This document shows, piece after piece, positions 25,305-33,847 of a DNA stretch of 41,017 nucleotides. This DNA is from Lysobacteraceae bacterium. Lineage in GTDB: Bacteria; Pseudomonadota; Gammaproteobacteria; Xanthomonadales; Xanthomonadaceae. The stretch is taken from assembly GCA_031263725.1 (NCBI GenBank), contig JAISFF010000054.1, forward strand, positions 1 to 41,017, written 5' to 3'. A model generated the notes under the pieces. It saw nothing but the letters and a program-made list of their open reading frames with translations, was not told where the DNA came from and searched no databases. Positions within the stretch are counted from its first letter, which is position 1; every line of letters begins with the position of its first letter. Made by a program: the position numbers and the translations under genes.

Positions 25305-25760
25305 TCAGTACGGCTGGTCGGCGAACGTCGCCATTCGCACAACGACCGCACCCTGCGGTGCCGTCGGTGCCGTCGTTATCTTCAGGTAGATCGGACGATT
25401 GACGGCCGCCACACCAATTTTCTCGGCGACCAAGTGCTCCTCGAAGGGAGTGAAAGTCTCGGTATCTTCCACTGTTCCCGCTCCCGGGAAGATGGTGTTG
25501 TCGTCGGTCGCGCCATCCGTTTCATCGTTCGGGATATACACATCGAACCCAGTTTCTACCAGCTTCCCGAGCGAGTCCAGCAGACCGAAAACGCCGCAGG
25601 CGGCGCCGAGAATCCGATGGTAGGCGGCCAGCTCACCGATCTTGATCAGATCGCCATTCGCGGACACCTCAATGGGCCAGCGATAATCATTGACAACGGT
25701 GATGCCGGATGCCGGCGCCGTTGCATATGCGGTCGCGCCGGTCGCTGTTTTGATAACCAT
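25305..25760 (-). CDS. Putative capsid accessory/decoration protein
   Basis: 151 aa, ATG 25760 with GGAGAAAA upstream. It lies 81 bp after the major capsid gene and contains beta strands with Gly/Ala turns (ATAYATAPASGITVVNDYRW; RPIYLKITTAPTAPQGAV) and an acidic loop (IPNDETDGATDDNT). Its size and position right after the capsid gene suggest a decoration or head-stabilising protein. No named family is recognised. Confidence 0.6.
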   Translation of the reverse strand: MVIKTATGATAYATAPASGITVVNDYRWPIEVSANGDLIKIGELAAYHRILGAACGVFGLLDSLGKLVETGFDVYIPNDETDGATDDNTIFPGAGTVEDTETFTPFEEHLVAEKIGVAAVNRPIYLKITTAPTAPQGAVVVRMATFADQPY

Positions 25761-25788
25761 GATGATTTTCTCCAGAGTGTGTTTCAGC

Positions 25789-25824
25789 CTCTACACCACC
25801 AGGCGAAAAGACCTGGGCGTAGAG
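25789..25824 (-). other. Stable hairpin between the capsid gene and the next gene
   Basis: CTCTAC (25789-25794) pairs with GTAGAG (25819-25824), and inside them CCAGG (25799-25803) pairs with CCTGG (25812-25816), with an eight-base loop. No T run follows on the minus strand, so it is not a standard terminator. A hairpin at the 3' side of a capsid gene can protect its mRNA or reduce downstream expression. Confidence 0.5.
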
Positions 25825-25841
25825 TCCGATTGGATTGGGGA

Positions 25842-26951
25842 TCAGACCGGATCCGGGTTCGAAGCGGCCGTATCCAACGACATCAGGCCGAAATCTGCCG
25901 CGTTGAAACGAGACTTCTTGACGCCCCAGATCGCGCCAGCGCAGATCTCGATCGAATTGCCGTGGTCCATCAGCTCCTCGGACCAATCGAAGCGCAGACC
26001 GCCGCCCGCCGAACCGAAGGCCAGCACCAGCGCCTGGCGACCCAGGAACAGCGCCCGGGCCGCTTCCACGTTCGCACCGGCACCATAGTCATCGAAGCGG
26101 ACCACGCTCTTGTGCTTGTGCAGGATGGTGCCACCGATCATTCCCAAGGCGTCCTTAAAGATCGGGTTGCTAGCACCCTCGGCAGCAGCGGCAGCCTTCT
26201 GGATATCCATCCAGTTGCCGCTGTCCGTTGACATGCGCAGATCATGGGCCTGATACGGGTGCATCACCACAACAAAATGTTCGGCACCAGCGATCGTGAT
26301 CGGCTGCAGCTCGGCGACCTGTGTCGCACCGCCACCCTGCGCCGCCGCTCGAGTGTTGGCGCGCTCGATCAGTCCACGCGACATCTTTCCGGCGCTCGTC
26401 AGCGTCGCCTTCGATGTGCCATCACCGAACAACAAGTGATTCGGATCCGGTGCCTCGAACGGGTTGTTCGCGCGTCCCGTGTAGTTCAGCGGGAAGGTGT
26501 AATCCGAATTGATGCCGCGCGCACCGCTGGCATACATGAATATCTGTTCGTCGAAAATGCGCGCCCAGTATTCGGTCAGGCGGGCACGTCCGACCTTGCG
26601 CAGATCGTGGACCGTCCGCTTGCGGCTCATCCGGCCACCACAATCGACCGGCTTTCGAGACTGGTCGATGTAGATCTTGTCGGTGTAGAAGTCCAGGCGT
26701 TCGCCGTGTCCTTCCGCGCGCGCATCGCCCTCGATCGGCTGGCCGCTCAGCTGGACCGACAGGTCATAGCTGATCATGTCGCCAGCCTGGCGCTCCAGAT
26801 CGGTCAGCATCATGACCGGCTGGGTCGTTTCCGCCCCCCGGCCCATCATCTTGCGCTGCCAGTAGGATTTCTTCGCGATGGATACCATCAGATCCGCGGA
26901 CCACAACTTCCGGGCTTTCGGATCATTCAGCCCAATAACAGTCTGTGCCAT
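25842..26951 (-). CDS. Major capsid protein (N4-gp56 / DUF4043 type)
   Basis: 369 aa, ATG 26951 with a good GGAGAG ribosome site. Recognisable parts are the start (GLNDPKARKLWSADLMVSIA, SYWQRKMMGRG), IIDRSR-type strand regions (DFYTDKIYIDQSRKPVDCGG), RMSRKRTVHDLRKVGRARLT, and the end (FDWSEELMDHGNSIEICAGA, then WGVKKSRFN). This is the capsid family annotated as N4-gp56 or DUF4043. It is the main shell protein, preceded by scaffold and portal. The 71-bp gap before it and the hairpin after it set it apart in an otherwise gapless operon, as expected for the most heavily expressed gene. Confidence 0.85.
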   Translation of the reverse strand: MAQTVIGLNDPKARKLWSADLMVSIAKKSYWQRKMMGRGAETTQPVMMLTDLERQAGDMISYDLSVQLSGQPIEGDARAEGHGERLDFYTDKIYIDQSRKPVDCGGRMSRKRTVHDLRKVGRARLTEYWARIFDEQIFMYASGARGINSDYTFPLNYTGRANNPFEAPDPNHLLFGDGTSKATLTSAGKMSRGLIERANTRAAAQGGGATQVAELQPITIAGAEHFVVVMHPYQAHDLRMSTDSGNWMDIQKAAAAAEGASNPIFKDALGMIGGTILHKHKSVVRFDDYGAGANVEAARALFLGRQALVLAFGSAGGGLRFDWSEELMDHGNSIEICAGAIWGVKKSRFNAADFGLMSLDTAASNPDPV

Positions 26952-27022
26952 TTCGCTCTCCAGAGAGTCACGGCACTTCTGCGCCTACGTCGTTTGAACC
27001 CGCACTACTGCGCGAGTGAAAA

Positions 27023-27259
27023 TCAGGATTCGGTGGACGGGATGAGCATAGGCCGACGAGCCACACGCACCGAGCCCGGCGCACCTTCGGGTTTCATAGC
27101 GACGTGCTCATCCGCGCGAGTGATCGTCACCGGGTCATTCGATTCGATGACGACACGCGACCGCTTGCCGCTTTTTTCGGAAAACGTAATCGACGCTCCG
27201 GAGCCGGCGGGTATCAGAACCACATCTCCCGGCTCCAGCGTCGTATGCAGTCTGGGCAT
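27023..27259 (-). CDS. Small beta protein with CsrA-like sequence pattern
   Basis: 78 aa, ATG 27259, eight bases after the scaffold stop, between scaffold and capsid. The pattern GDVVLIPAGSGASITFSEKS, then GKRSRVVIES and DPVTITRADEH, lines up loosely with CsrA (Gly-x-x-I-x-Ile, I-T/V-V, Gly-x-x-x-Arg-x-x-Ile, V-x-x-x-Arg-x-x-Glu). CsrA proteins bind GGA motifs in mRNA leaders. The alignment is short and made by eye. It could equally be a small head protein with the same strand spacing. The C-terminal ~25 residues are basic and unstructured. Confidence 0.6.
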   Translation of the reverse strand: MPRLHTTLEPGDVVLIPAGSGASITFSEKSGKRSRVVIESNDPVTITRADEHVAMKPEGAPGSVRVARRPMLIPSTES

Positions 27260-27267
27260 GAACAGGC

Positions 27268-28230
27268 TCAGGCATCGGATAGGAACGAGCCTGGAACGTC
27301 CTTCAGCATCTGATCGCGCTCGCTCTCGGATCGACCGGACAGATACGCCTCCAGATCCTCGATATTCTGCTCAACTACCGTGTCCACAGTTTCCCGGGAC
27401 GATGGATCGGCGGCGGCAGGGATTGCGCTCAGCGTCTGCGGCACCCCCTGCATCTGCGGGTTGCGGTTGGGCTTTGCTGGGGTCGGGGCTGGGTCCGCGG
27501 TTGCGCTCCGCTGCGGATCCGCCGCCACCATACCGGCATCAGCAAGCTTCTGGCGGGCCAGTACCATGATCGCCCAATCTTCCGGCGGCCGCTGGTTGGC
27601 GGCCACGGCTTCGTCAACCACATCCTGCATGGCCTGTTCCCACGCAGCGAACAACAGGCGATTAGCCACCAGCGGCGCATTGGCCGGGTCGTTCAGAAAC
27701 TGCCGCTGCAAGAATACCCAGGCCTGATCTTGCATGTCCTGCGTCATTTCCTGCTTCATCACGGCGGTTCTCTGGTCCAGTTCGACCTTTCCGCGCTGAT
27801 CGCGAAGAGCCTCGTACCGCTGCTCATATTCATCATCGTCGATATCGCCGGCCTTGTACGAGCCTTTTAGCTCAATGAGCTGGGCATTCACCTGTTCGAT
27901 TTCTTCCGAGAAATTGCGCCCTTCGCCCGAGTTGTACTTCGGGACGAACACACTCGGATTGGTCGGCGGCGGCGGTATTCCGGCCGGCGCACCCGGCGGC
28001 TCTGCGACGTTCGCCGCATCCTGTTCGGATGTCGCTACCGGAGCTGCCGAGTCATCAGCCTCTCCATCCGTACCTTGATCATCCGCACCCTGATCATTGC
28101 CTGCTGGATCGGGATCACTGGTGCTGCCAGCATCGGAGTCATCGGGAGCCAGCGCCGTGCGCTCGGCTTCGGTCAAGTCCAGCTCGTTCGCGGCCAAGCC
28201 GGTTTCATGGTTCTGGTTCTGGTCAGGCAT
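27268..28230 (-). CDS. Scaffolding protein
   Basis: 320 aa; ATG 28230 overlaps the portal stop by 8 bp. The N-terminal ~100 residues are acidic and disordered (DDSDAGSTSDPDPAGNDQ). Residues ~105-250 are charged helices (FSEEIEQVNAQLIELKGSYK, DIDDDEYEQRYEALRDQ). The rest is Pro/Ala-rich with a final helix (IEDLEAYLSGRSESERDQ). Low-complexity acid head plus helical body, between portal and capsid, is the usual form of podovirus scaffolds (compare P22 gp8). It would guide capsid assembly and leave before maturation. Confidence 0.75.
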   Translation of the reverse strand: MPDQNQNHETGLAANELDLTEAERTALAPDDSDAGSTSDPDPAGNDQGADDQGTDGEADDSAAPVATSEQDAANVAEPPGAPAGIPPPPTNPSVFVPKYNSGEGRNFSEEIEQVNAQLIELKGSYKAGDIDDDEYEQRYEALRDQRGKVELDQRTAVMKQEMTQDMQDQAWVFLQRQFLNDPANAPLVANRLLFAAWEQAMQDVVDEAVAANQRPPEDWAIMVLARQKLADAGMVAADPQRSATADPAPTPAKPNRNPQMQGVPQTLSAIPAAADPSSRETVDTVVEQNIEDLEAYLSGRSESERDQMLKDVPGSFLSDA

Positions 28231-30394
28231 ATTGCGGTTCCTCGGGTTCGGGTTGATCGCTCATCAGCCGATCAGCGGCCGGTGCGAGCGGAAGTAGGAC
28301 ATCGAGTAGTTGGGCAAGCTCCAGAGCTTTCCCCTTCGAACCAAGGCCAAGGGATTTGGTCTTGGCAATGATTTCGTCGCGTTTTGCTTCTTCGAGGCCA
28401 ACCTTGGCCAGCCGTTCACGCAGGGCCATTTCGCGCTCGACCGCCTCCTGCTCCTGCTGGGCCTGCAGCTCCGCCGGATCCTCCGGCACCTCAGCGGCGG
28501 CCTGGCCGTTGATCTCCCGGATCCGCCGCACGATCTCGTCTTTGCCCGGCATGTCGGTCATGTCGACCGCCAGGTCCATCAGTTGCATCGACAGTTCCGG
28601 GGGTAGCTTGGCCAGCAACTCCAGGAACTGCTCGGCATAGGCCATTCGCATGGTTTCGCGGAAATCCTGTTGATCGACGATGAAATCGGCATGACTCAGG
28701 CCGATATCGTTGTCGATCACCCACTCGTTCCGCAGCTCGTCCAGGCGCATCTGGTTGATCGTGATCCACTCGATTCCCTCGCGCTCCCCCACGATCCGGA
28801 ACTGGCGTTCCGCGGTCATGTACTGCTCTGTGAGCGAGAGCTGCTTTTCTCCGCTGAGCTGGACGCCCAGCCGGTAGTTATCGAAAAGCTCCGCCGTGGT
28901 TACGGCACCTTCGTTCTGCTTCGCCAGAATCGCGCGGCCGGACGTCGCATTGGTATCCCGGCCCAGCTGCTCCCGATTGACACCGCTACCATCGTGAATA
29001 TGTGCCGAGTCCAGCTCGAGGATCCGGATATTGATATCGGCGACTTCCAGATTCCGATCAATCCGAATTTTCTTCAGGCCGTCCCTCTGGAGCGGGATCA
29101 CGCCATTCGGCCGCGCCAGATTCTCCTTGACCTCTTCCAGACGATCCTCGTCAATTGCTCCCTCTTCATAAAGAAGCTGGTTGGCGCTGGCTGCCCACAG
29201 CAGTTTCGACATGCGCTTGTTCAGATCCTCCTGCGAGTCCCTGACGCCACGAACCAGACCATAGGCCATACCATCGCGCTGACGGCGATAAGCATAATAC
29301 GGTGTGTAGGGGAATTTGCCATGTCGGAACGGGCTCTTGCTCAACTCAAGCAACCCATCTTCCGTGAACTTGGCACACCACATCTCTTCGACCACTGCAT
29401 TGGTCAGCGTGAACCCGGGCTGCACGCCAGACCTCATGGAATCCTCGGCTGCGGCATGCTCCGGGATGTTCGGATCGAATATCTCGCCGGAGAAGTTCCC
29501 ACCCCAGATTCGCTTGTGCGAGACCGGCCGACGGAACCAGCATTCGATCACCCGCACGCGCAGCCGTGTGCGCGACTCCATGGAGAACCGTCCGGATATC
29601 CGGCGCCCAACAACTTCACGACCTTCGCTGTTGTAACGCCGGAACACCTGTGGCATGTCCAGCTCTTCATCGAAGCGCCCGAAATCGCCATCGAAATGGT
29701 CATGCGCAGAGCGTCCCAACAGTTCCTTGCGATCCGGGAATGCCGCCTCGGCATAATCGAGATCGAGAAACTTCTCGCGCGTCAGATACCGGCAGTCGCT
29801 CAAATCGATCGATTTGCTGATGGGATCGGCCCGCATCTGCGGCCACGGCACATGCACGACTTGTACCGGCTCGCCCGCCTGATCGGCCCGGATGGACTCT
29901 TCAGTCCATCCGCAACCGACGATGGCCGCGTCCTTGAAAGCCAAGCTGCGCGCCCAGGGAATGCGGTTGGCGTCGGACAGGTATTTCAGAAGCTGCGTCT
30001 TGATCTGCGCGATCTCGACATCGCCCTGCTCGCGCGGATGCACAACTCCATCGATCCGCGTCCGGCGCTCAGTGCCGATCACCCAGTCCAGCGCTATCTT
30101 GATTTTGTTGTACGTCAGCGGCGCCTGGTGGCGTGCCTCGACCACGGCCTGGTCTTCATCGGACCATTGGATGTGATCGTAGAAATCCGCATCCAGCCAT
30201 TGCTGGATGCGGTTATCGAAATGCGCATCGACAGCCTGATACAAGTAGTCCAGGACCTTCGCATGGATCGCCAAGGCATCTGGCGTGTCCAGCGGGTGCA
30301 GTGGCACCTCTGCCTGTTTAGGGGCTTCCAGCGAACCAAATAATTCGTCACCGGGAGCCCGGTCTTCACCGCGCACGTTCTCGATCGTCGCCAT
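28223..30394 (-). CDS. Portal protein (P22 type)
   Basis: 723 aa from ATG 30394 (MATIENVRGEDRAPGDELF), two bases after the upstream stop; the frame extends to 30460 but that would overlap the previous gene. Typical P22-portal features are FYDHIQWSDEDQAVVEAR, APLTYNKIKIALDWVIGTER, YAYRRQRDGMAYGLVRGVRD and the SQEDLNKRMSKLLW helix. The C-terminus is a long Gln/Glu-rich helix that would build the barrel. The twelve-subunit ring is the DNA gate and terminase dock. The family and gene order are solid. Confidence 0.9.
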   Translation of the reverse strand: MATIENVRGEDRAPGDELFGSLEAPKQAEVPLHPLDTPDALAIHAKVLDYLYQAVDAHFDNRIQQWLDADFYDHIQWSDEDQAVVEARHQAPLTYNKIKIALDWVIGTERRTRIDGVVHPREQGDVEIAQIKTQLLKYLSDANRIPWARSLAFKDAAIVGCGWTEESIRADQAGEPVQVVHVPWPQMRADPISKSIDLSDCRYLTREKFLDLDYAEAAFPDRKELLGRSAHDHFDGDFGRFDEELDMPQVFRRYNSEGREVVGRRISGRFSMESRTRLRVRVIECWFRRPVSHKRIWGGNFSGEIFDPNIPEHAAAEDSMRSGVQPGFTLTNAVVEEMWCAKFTEDGLLELSKSPFRHGKFPYTPYYAYRRQRDGMAYGLVRGVRDSQEDLNKRMSKLLWAASANQLLYEEGAIDEDRLEEVKENLARPNGVIPLQRDGLKKIRIDRNLEVADINIRILELDSAHIHDGSGVNREQLGRDTNATSGRAILAKQNEGAVTTAELFDNYRLGVQLSGEKQLSLTEQYMTAERQFRIVGEREGIEWITINQMRLDELRNEWVIDNDIGLSHADFIVDQQDFRETMRMAYAEQFLELLAKLPPELSMQLMDLAVDMTDMPGKDEIVRRIREINGQAAAEVPEDPAELQAQQEQEAVEREMALRERLAKVGLEEAKRDEIIAKTKSLGLGSKGKALELAQLLDVLLPLAPAADRLMSDQPEPEEPQYA

Positions 30395-30396
30395 AA

Positions 30397-30861
30397 TCAG
30401 TTGACCGCTTGCCCGTTGATCTTGATCGTCAGCCCCTCGGCTGCCATGCGGTCGAGCCATTTCTCTTTCGTCAATTCCGGAGGCGGGCGAAGGTTCTTGA
30501 CGTCATCACAGAATTCAAGGATCGCGTCGAGGATCCGATGCCGATACGCAGCTACATCGAGGCCATACAGCGCGATCGCTGCATTGGCCAGGCGCGCATT
30601 CATTGCCTTGATGCCCTGCACTCCCCGACGGTCCCGGTCTTCCGGCCGGTACATCCAGAAGTCGCGGAACGGCACCAGATACACGGGATGCCCTTCCGCA
30701 GCCTCCCCGGTGATCGGGTTGGTCGACGGCACTGACCGGTTCTCGTTCCGGATATACAGCGCGGCATCGTCATCATTATTGACGCGAATATGGGTCAGAT
30801 ACAGGGTCAGATCCCCTTTCTTTCCGCACCAGACAAACCCCGCTGGGGCTAGTATGCTCAT
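30397..30861 (-). CDS. Hypothetical phage protein between terminase and portal
   Basis: 154 aa, ATG 30861 overlapping the upstream stop as ATGA. It begins with a strand-rich section (LTLYLTHIRVNNDDDAALYI), then FRDFWMYRPEDRDRRG, followed by helices (AMNARLANAAIALYGLDVAA; HRILDAILEFCDDVKNL). No motif is recognised. Its position between the small acidic genes and the portal suggests a role in head assembly or packaging. Confidence 0.65.
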   Translation of the reverse strand: MSILAPAGFVWCGKKGDLTLYLTHIRVNNDDDAALYIRNENRSVPSTNPITGEAAEGHPVYLVPFRDFWMYRPEDRDRRGVQGIKAMNARLANAAIALYGLDVAAYRHRILDAILEFCDDVKNLRPPPELTKEKWLDRMAAEGLTIKINGQAVN

Positions 30862-31076
30862 TCGGCATCACCCTCCCATTCCTCAGGCTCTTCGTGCTGC
30901 CCACCGACGCCCAGCAGTTGCATCGCAGCATCCAGCTCTTCCCGTACCGCGGCGGCGGCTTCCTCCGGGGTCAGCACATGCTCGGCGACCACCGTGTCGC
31001 AGTTGTCGCCGCCGGGCAGATACTCGGCGTAGGCGCGCGCCTGCTGGACATGCAGCGTCAGCTGCTCGGAATCCAT
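30858..31076 (-). CDS. Small acidic phage protein
   Basis: 72 aa from ATG 31076, overlapping the upstream stop as TGATG; the longer frame to 31304 belongs to shadow sequence. It starts MDSEQLTLHVQQARAYAEYL and has helix LTPEEAAAAVREELDAAMQL, ending in a strongly acidic tail (HEEPEEWEGDAE). Function not recognised. It is tightly coupled both ways. Confidence 0.6.
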   Translation of the reverse strand: MDSEQLTLHVQQARAYAEYLPGGDNCDTVVAEHVLTPEEAAAAVREELDAAMQLLGVGGQHEEPEEWEGDAE

Positions 31077-31288
31077 CAGTGAATCCCAGGTGTTCGCGAA
31101 TCCTGGGCGGCCGCGATCGCGGGGTGCTCTTTCTCCACCGCAGCGGCGATGCGCTCGGAAATCGTGCGTGCAGAAAGCTCGGTCAGCTCCAGACTGCCGC
31201 GATAATCCACCATCGTGCGCCCCTGCCCGTCCTGCAGCATGAAGGTCACGCTCTTCAGCTGGCCCGCCTCGTTCGCCGCAAGCAGCAT
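31076..31288 (-). CDS. Small hypothetical phage protein
   Basis: 70 aa from ATG 31288, twelve bases after the large terminase stop. A beta-hairpin-like start (LKSVTFMLQDGQGRTMVDYR) is followed by a helix (ELSARTISERIAAAVEKEHP). There is little upstream Shine-Dalgarno, so translation may depend on the terminase gene. No family is recognised. Confidence 0.6.
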   Translation of the reverse strand: MLLAANEAGQLKSVTFMLQDGQGRTMVDYRGSLELTELSARTISERIAAAVEKEHPAIAAAQDSRTPGIH

Positions 31289-31300
31289 CGCGTTCGGAAA

Positions 31301-32899
31301 TCACATGGTTCTCCAGTTATCGTTTCCAATCGATCGTGGTGGCCTGGCCACGCGCCGACCGCTGCTGCTGACATAACCCTGTGCACACTGGCGGAACGCA
31401 TCCGCCCCGTTGCTCGCCCAGTTGTGCAGCGGCGTATCCGAATACGCTTCGGCCTTCTCGTTGAAAGTCTTCTGATAGCGCCGCAGGGCTTCAAGCCCGC
31501 CACGACTGGCGCCTTTCTTGCCTTTGGCATCCTTTGGCGGCCCACAACGAACACGATCGAATCGGCATCGCGGCAGCATGTCGCGCACCATGTCGATGCC
31601 TTCCGTCACATCGTTGATTCGCGGCACCACCTCGATCGGAGTGATTCCCAGATCCTCTGCGGTCTTCACCCGTGACTTTTCAGCCGACCAGTCCCAATTG
31701 CCTCCGTCGTGTGGCCAATGGTGCTTGCCATACGTGTAGCCGCGATCCCGACCGAGATCCCGCAGGACCCCGGCGTAATGACTGACCGACTTCCCCGACT
31801 CTTCGTAGTAATCGATAAAATCCAGCCATGGACCGTTCTCCTGCATGAACCAGATCACGGTTGTATCGCTTCGGCCGATATCCCAGAAGGTGTGCACGAG
31901 AGACCCGGGATTGACCGGCAGATCAGTGATCCGTCCCTGGGCCGACGCCTCGGCCATTTCCTGCCCGTAGTACGCGCCTTCCGTGCTCGCCTCGAACGCC
32001 TCTTCAGGCGTGCTCGGATGCTCACGCTTCATTTTGTCGCGCTGCTCAGCGGCTTTCTTGACGTACCACGCCTTCTGTTCCGGCGACAACGTGATGCCGG
32101 CAGCTTCGACCCTCATGAAATACGCGTGCTGTTCCGCGGATATCAGGACATGTTCCGGATCCAGCGTATTGATCGGATCCTGATACCACGCGAAAAAGTG
32201 CAGCTTGTAGTCCATTACGGTCAGCTGCGTCGCACCGGCCTCGATGTCCTTTTCAAGCTCCTGCGCCGTATCGCACATCTCGTAAAACGGACCGCTGGCA
32301 CCGTAGCCCGTGGACTCAATCACCACGATCGTCTCTTCCGGAGTCACGGCGTTCAGGGCACCAGACAGAACCTCCTGCGCGCGTTCCGGGTACATCGCGC
32401 ACATCGGGCCAAACTCCGAGATATGCAGGAACGTCAATGTTCCGCCACGATGTGAAACCGAGACTTCGATCGCGCTGCCGTTCGACAGCTCCAGCACACC
32501 ATCCCTCATGTCGCGCCGCACCGTTGGGCGCAGGCGCTTCAGGAAATCCGGAAGATTGTCGTAGGCGTACAGGACTTTCTTTCGGAAAAACTTCGTGGCA
32601 TCGCCGGCGGTATGCGCCACGATGCCCGCCTGCGTGTTGCTCTGAAACAGCGACATGTCCAGCGCGCGGATACAGGCCCATGTCGTGATGCCATGCTGCC
32701 GCGACTTCAGGACCAGGTTGCGGTTGTGCAGGTTGTCATCCAGCTCCGCCTGGACGGCATTGAGCTTGAATTTAACTTTTCGCCCGTACTTGTCGATGAT
32801 CCAGTACAGGTTGTTGAGCCGCCACCAGCGATCGCCCAGCCGCGTGATGATCTCGCTGGCGTCAGCGTCGCTCAGCTGTCCGGCCACGGCCACAGCCAT
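31301..32899 (-). CDS. Terminase large subunit
   Basis: 532 aa, ATG 32899. The ATPase half has a variant Walker A (LKSRQHGITTWAC, residues ~63-75), a Walker B with catalytic Glu (TFLHISEFG) and the coupling motif VVIESTGYGASG. The nuclease half has HTFWDIGRSDTTVIWF near residue 338 and HWPHDGG, supplying the acidic metal ligands. It drives DNA into the head through the portal and cuts it. It lies three bases after the small subunit gene, as expected. Confidence 0.9.
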   Translation of the reverse strand: MAVAVAGQLSDADASEIITRLGDRWWRLNNLYWIIDKYGRKVKFKLNAVQAELDDNLHNRNLVLKSRQHGITTWACIRALDMSLFQSNTQAGIVAHTAGDATKFFRKKVLYAYDNLPDFLKRLRPTVRRDMRDGVLELSNGSAIEVSVSHRGGTLTFLHISEFGPMCAMYPERAQEVLSGALNAVTPEETIVVIESTGYGASGPFYEMCDTAQELEKDIEAGATQLTVMDYKLHFFAWYQDPINTLDPEHVLISAEQHAYFMRVEAAGITLSPEQKAWYVKKAAEQRDKMKREHPSTPEEAFEASTEGAYYGQEMAEASAQGRITDLPVNPGSLVHTFWDIGRSDTTVIWFMQENGPWLDFIDYYEESGKSVSHYAGVLRDLGRDRGYTYGKHHWPHDGGNWDWSAEKSRVKTAEDLGITPIEVVPRINDVTEGIDMVRDMLPRCRFDRVRCGPPKDAKGKKGASRGGLEALRRYQKTFNEKAEAYSDTPLHNWASNGADAFRQCAQGYVSSSGRRVARPPRSIGNDNWRTM

Positions 32900-32902
32900 G
32901 GA

Positions 32903-33517
32903 TCACCCGCCCTTGCGCGATGCCGCCGGCCCGATCCCAGTATCCGCGCCGTCCAGCAGGTTCAACAGCTCGGCCAGTTGCTTGTCCTGCGTTTCGATCG
33001 GTCCACCGCCCTTGCCCGTGTGCTCGATCTTTTTCGTGCTGAACAGCCCGAAGTGCTGACCCAACAGCTTGACCGAATCCAATCGGTTGATGAATCGGAT
33101 CTTCTTCGTGAACCCAATAGGCCTCCTTTCTTCACCACCGCCTTCGTACTCTTCGAACACCTCAATGCCTTGCAGCAGCGCAGCCTCATCGGCTGTCAGC
33201 TCGGACATCGCCTTGAGATTCCCATCCTCATCGAAAAGCGAACGAATATCTCCAAGGGCCATCTTTTGCAGGCGCAACAGCACCGCTTGCTGGTCGATCT
33301 CGGTTTGCTCCATCAGCGCCCGCTTGCGCGCAGTCAGGTACTCCTGCACCTTTGCGGTGCCGAGCAGGCGCGAGGCTGCAGCCTCAGCACTCGCGCCCTT
33401 GGCTTTGTACCCTGCCCGCTGATACGCAGCAGTGGCGTTGAAATCAATTAGGTACTCATCGGCGAACCGGCGCTGCTGGTCCTGCAGCCCGGTCGCGGGA
33501 TCAAACCGTCCGGCCAT
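32903..33517 (-). CDS. Terminase small subunit (Terminase_2 family)
   Basis: 204 aa, ATG 33517. The N-terminal region LQDQQRRFADEYLIDFNATA, AYQRAGYKAKGASAEAAASR and VQEYLTARKRALMEQTEID is the classic Terminase_2 layout, an HTH that binds the packaging start site, with a coiled coil behind it. The C-terminus carries FTKKIRFINRLDSVKLLGQH and an acidic patch. It would recognise pac/cos DNA and hand it to the large subunit. The site itself could not be located by eye. Confidence 0.9.
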   Translation of the reverse strand: MAGRFDPATGLQDQQRRFADEYLIDFNATAAYQRAGYKAKGASAEAAASRLLGTAKVQEYLTARKRALMEQTEIDQQAVLLRLQKMALGDIRSLFDEDGNLKAMSELTADEAALLQGIEVFEEYEGGGEERRPIGFTKKIRFINRLDSVKLLGQHFGLFSTKKIEHTGKGGGPIETQDKQLAELLNLLDGADTGIGPAASRKGG

Positions 33518-33519
33518 CG

Positions 33520-33828
33520 TCAGTCACCGTGCTGCCAATGCCCCGGCTTGAGCCCATCGGCATCGGCCGGCCTCCGGGTTATCCAGAATGTATCTGTGCC
33601 GTCAAGGAACACCTGGGCATTGATCGTGCCATCTGGATGCACGCGCACCACCACCGCCGGGAACCATTCACCGGCCTGCACCTGGTTGCCCATGTGGGCC
33701 TGCGCCCCGCACGGCCAGGCGCCGCTGATCACCATATCTTGCAGGTACTCGGGGGCCGTTCGCCGTCCATTGATCTTCGCCGCGTCTGATTCTGTCAGCG
33801 CGTAGAGCACAATTTGTCCCAACACCAC
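33520..33828 (-). CDS. Hypothetical phage protein upstream of terminase
   Basis: 102 aa from GTG 33828 (AAGGGGAAAT just upstream); the next codon is also GTG. It carries GQIVLYALTESDAAKINGRR, GNQVQAGEWFPAVVVRVHPD and a final INAQVFLDGTDTFWITRR, an SH3-like all-beta small protein of a kind common beside terminase genes. Its role is unknown. Confidence 0.65.
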   Translation of the reverse strand: MVLGQIVLYALTESDAAKINGRRTAPEYLQDMVISGAWPCGAQAHMGNQVQAGEWFPAVVVRVHPDGTINAQVFLDGTDTFWITRRPADADGLKPGHWQHGD

Positions 33829-33847
33829 ATTTCCCCTTCAGTTACGA

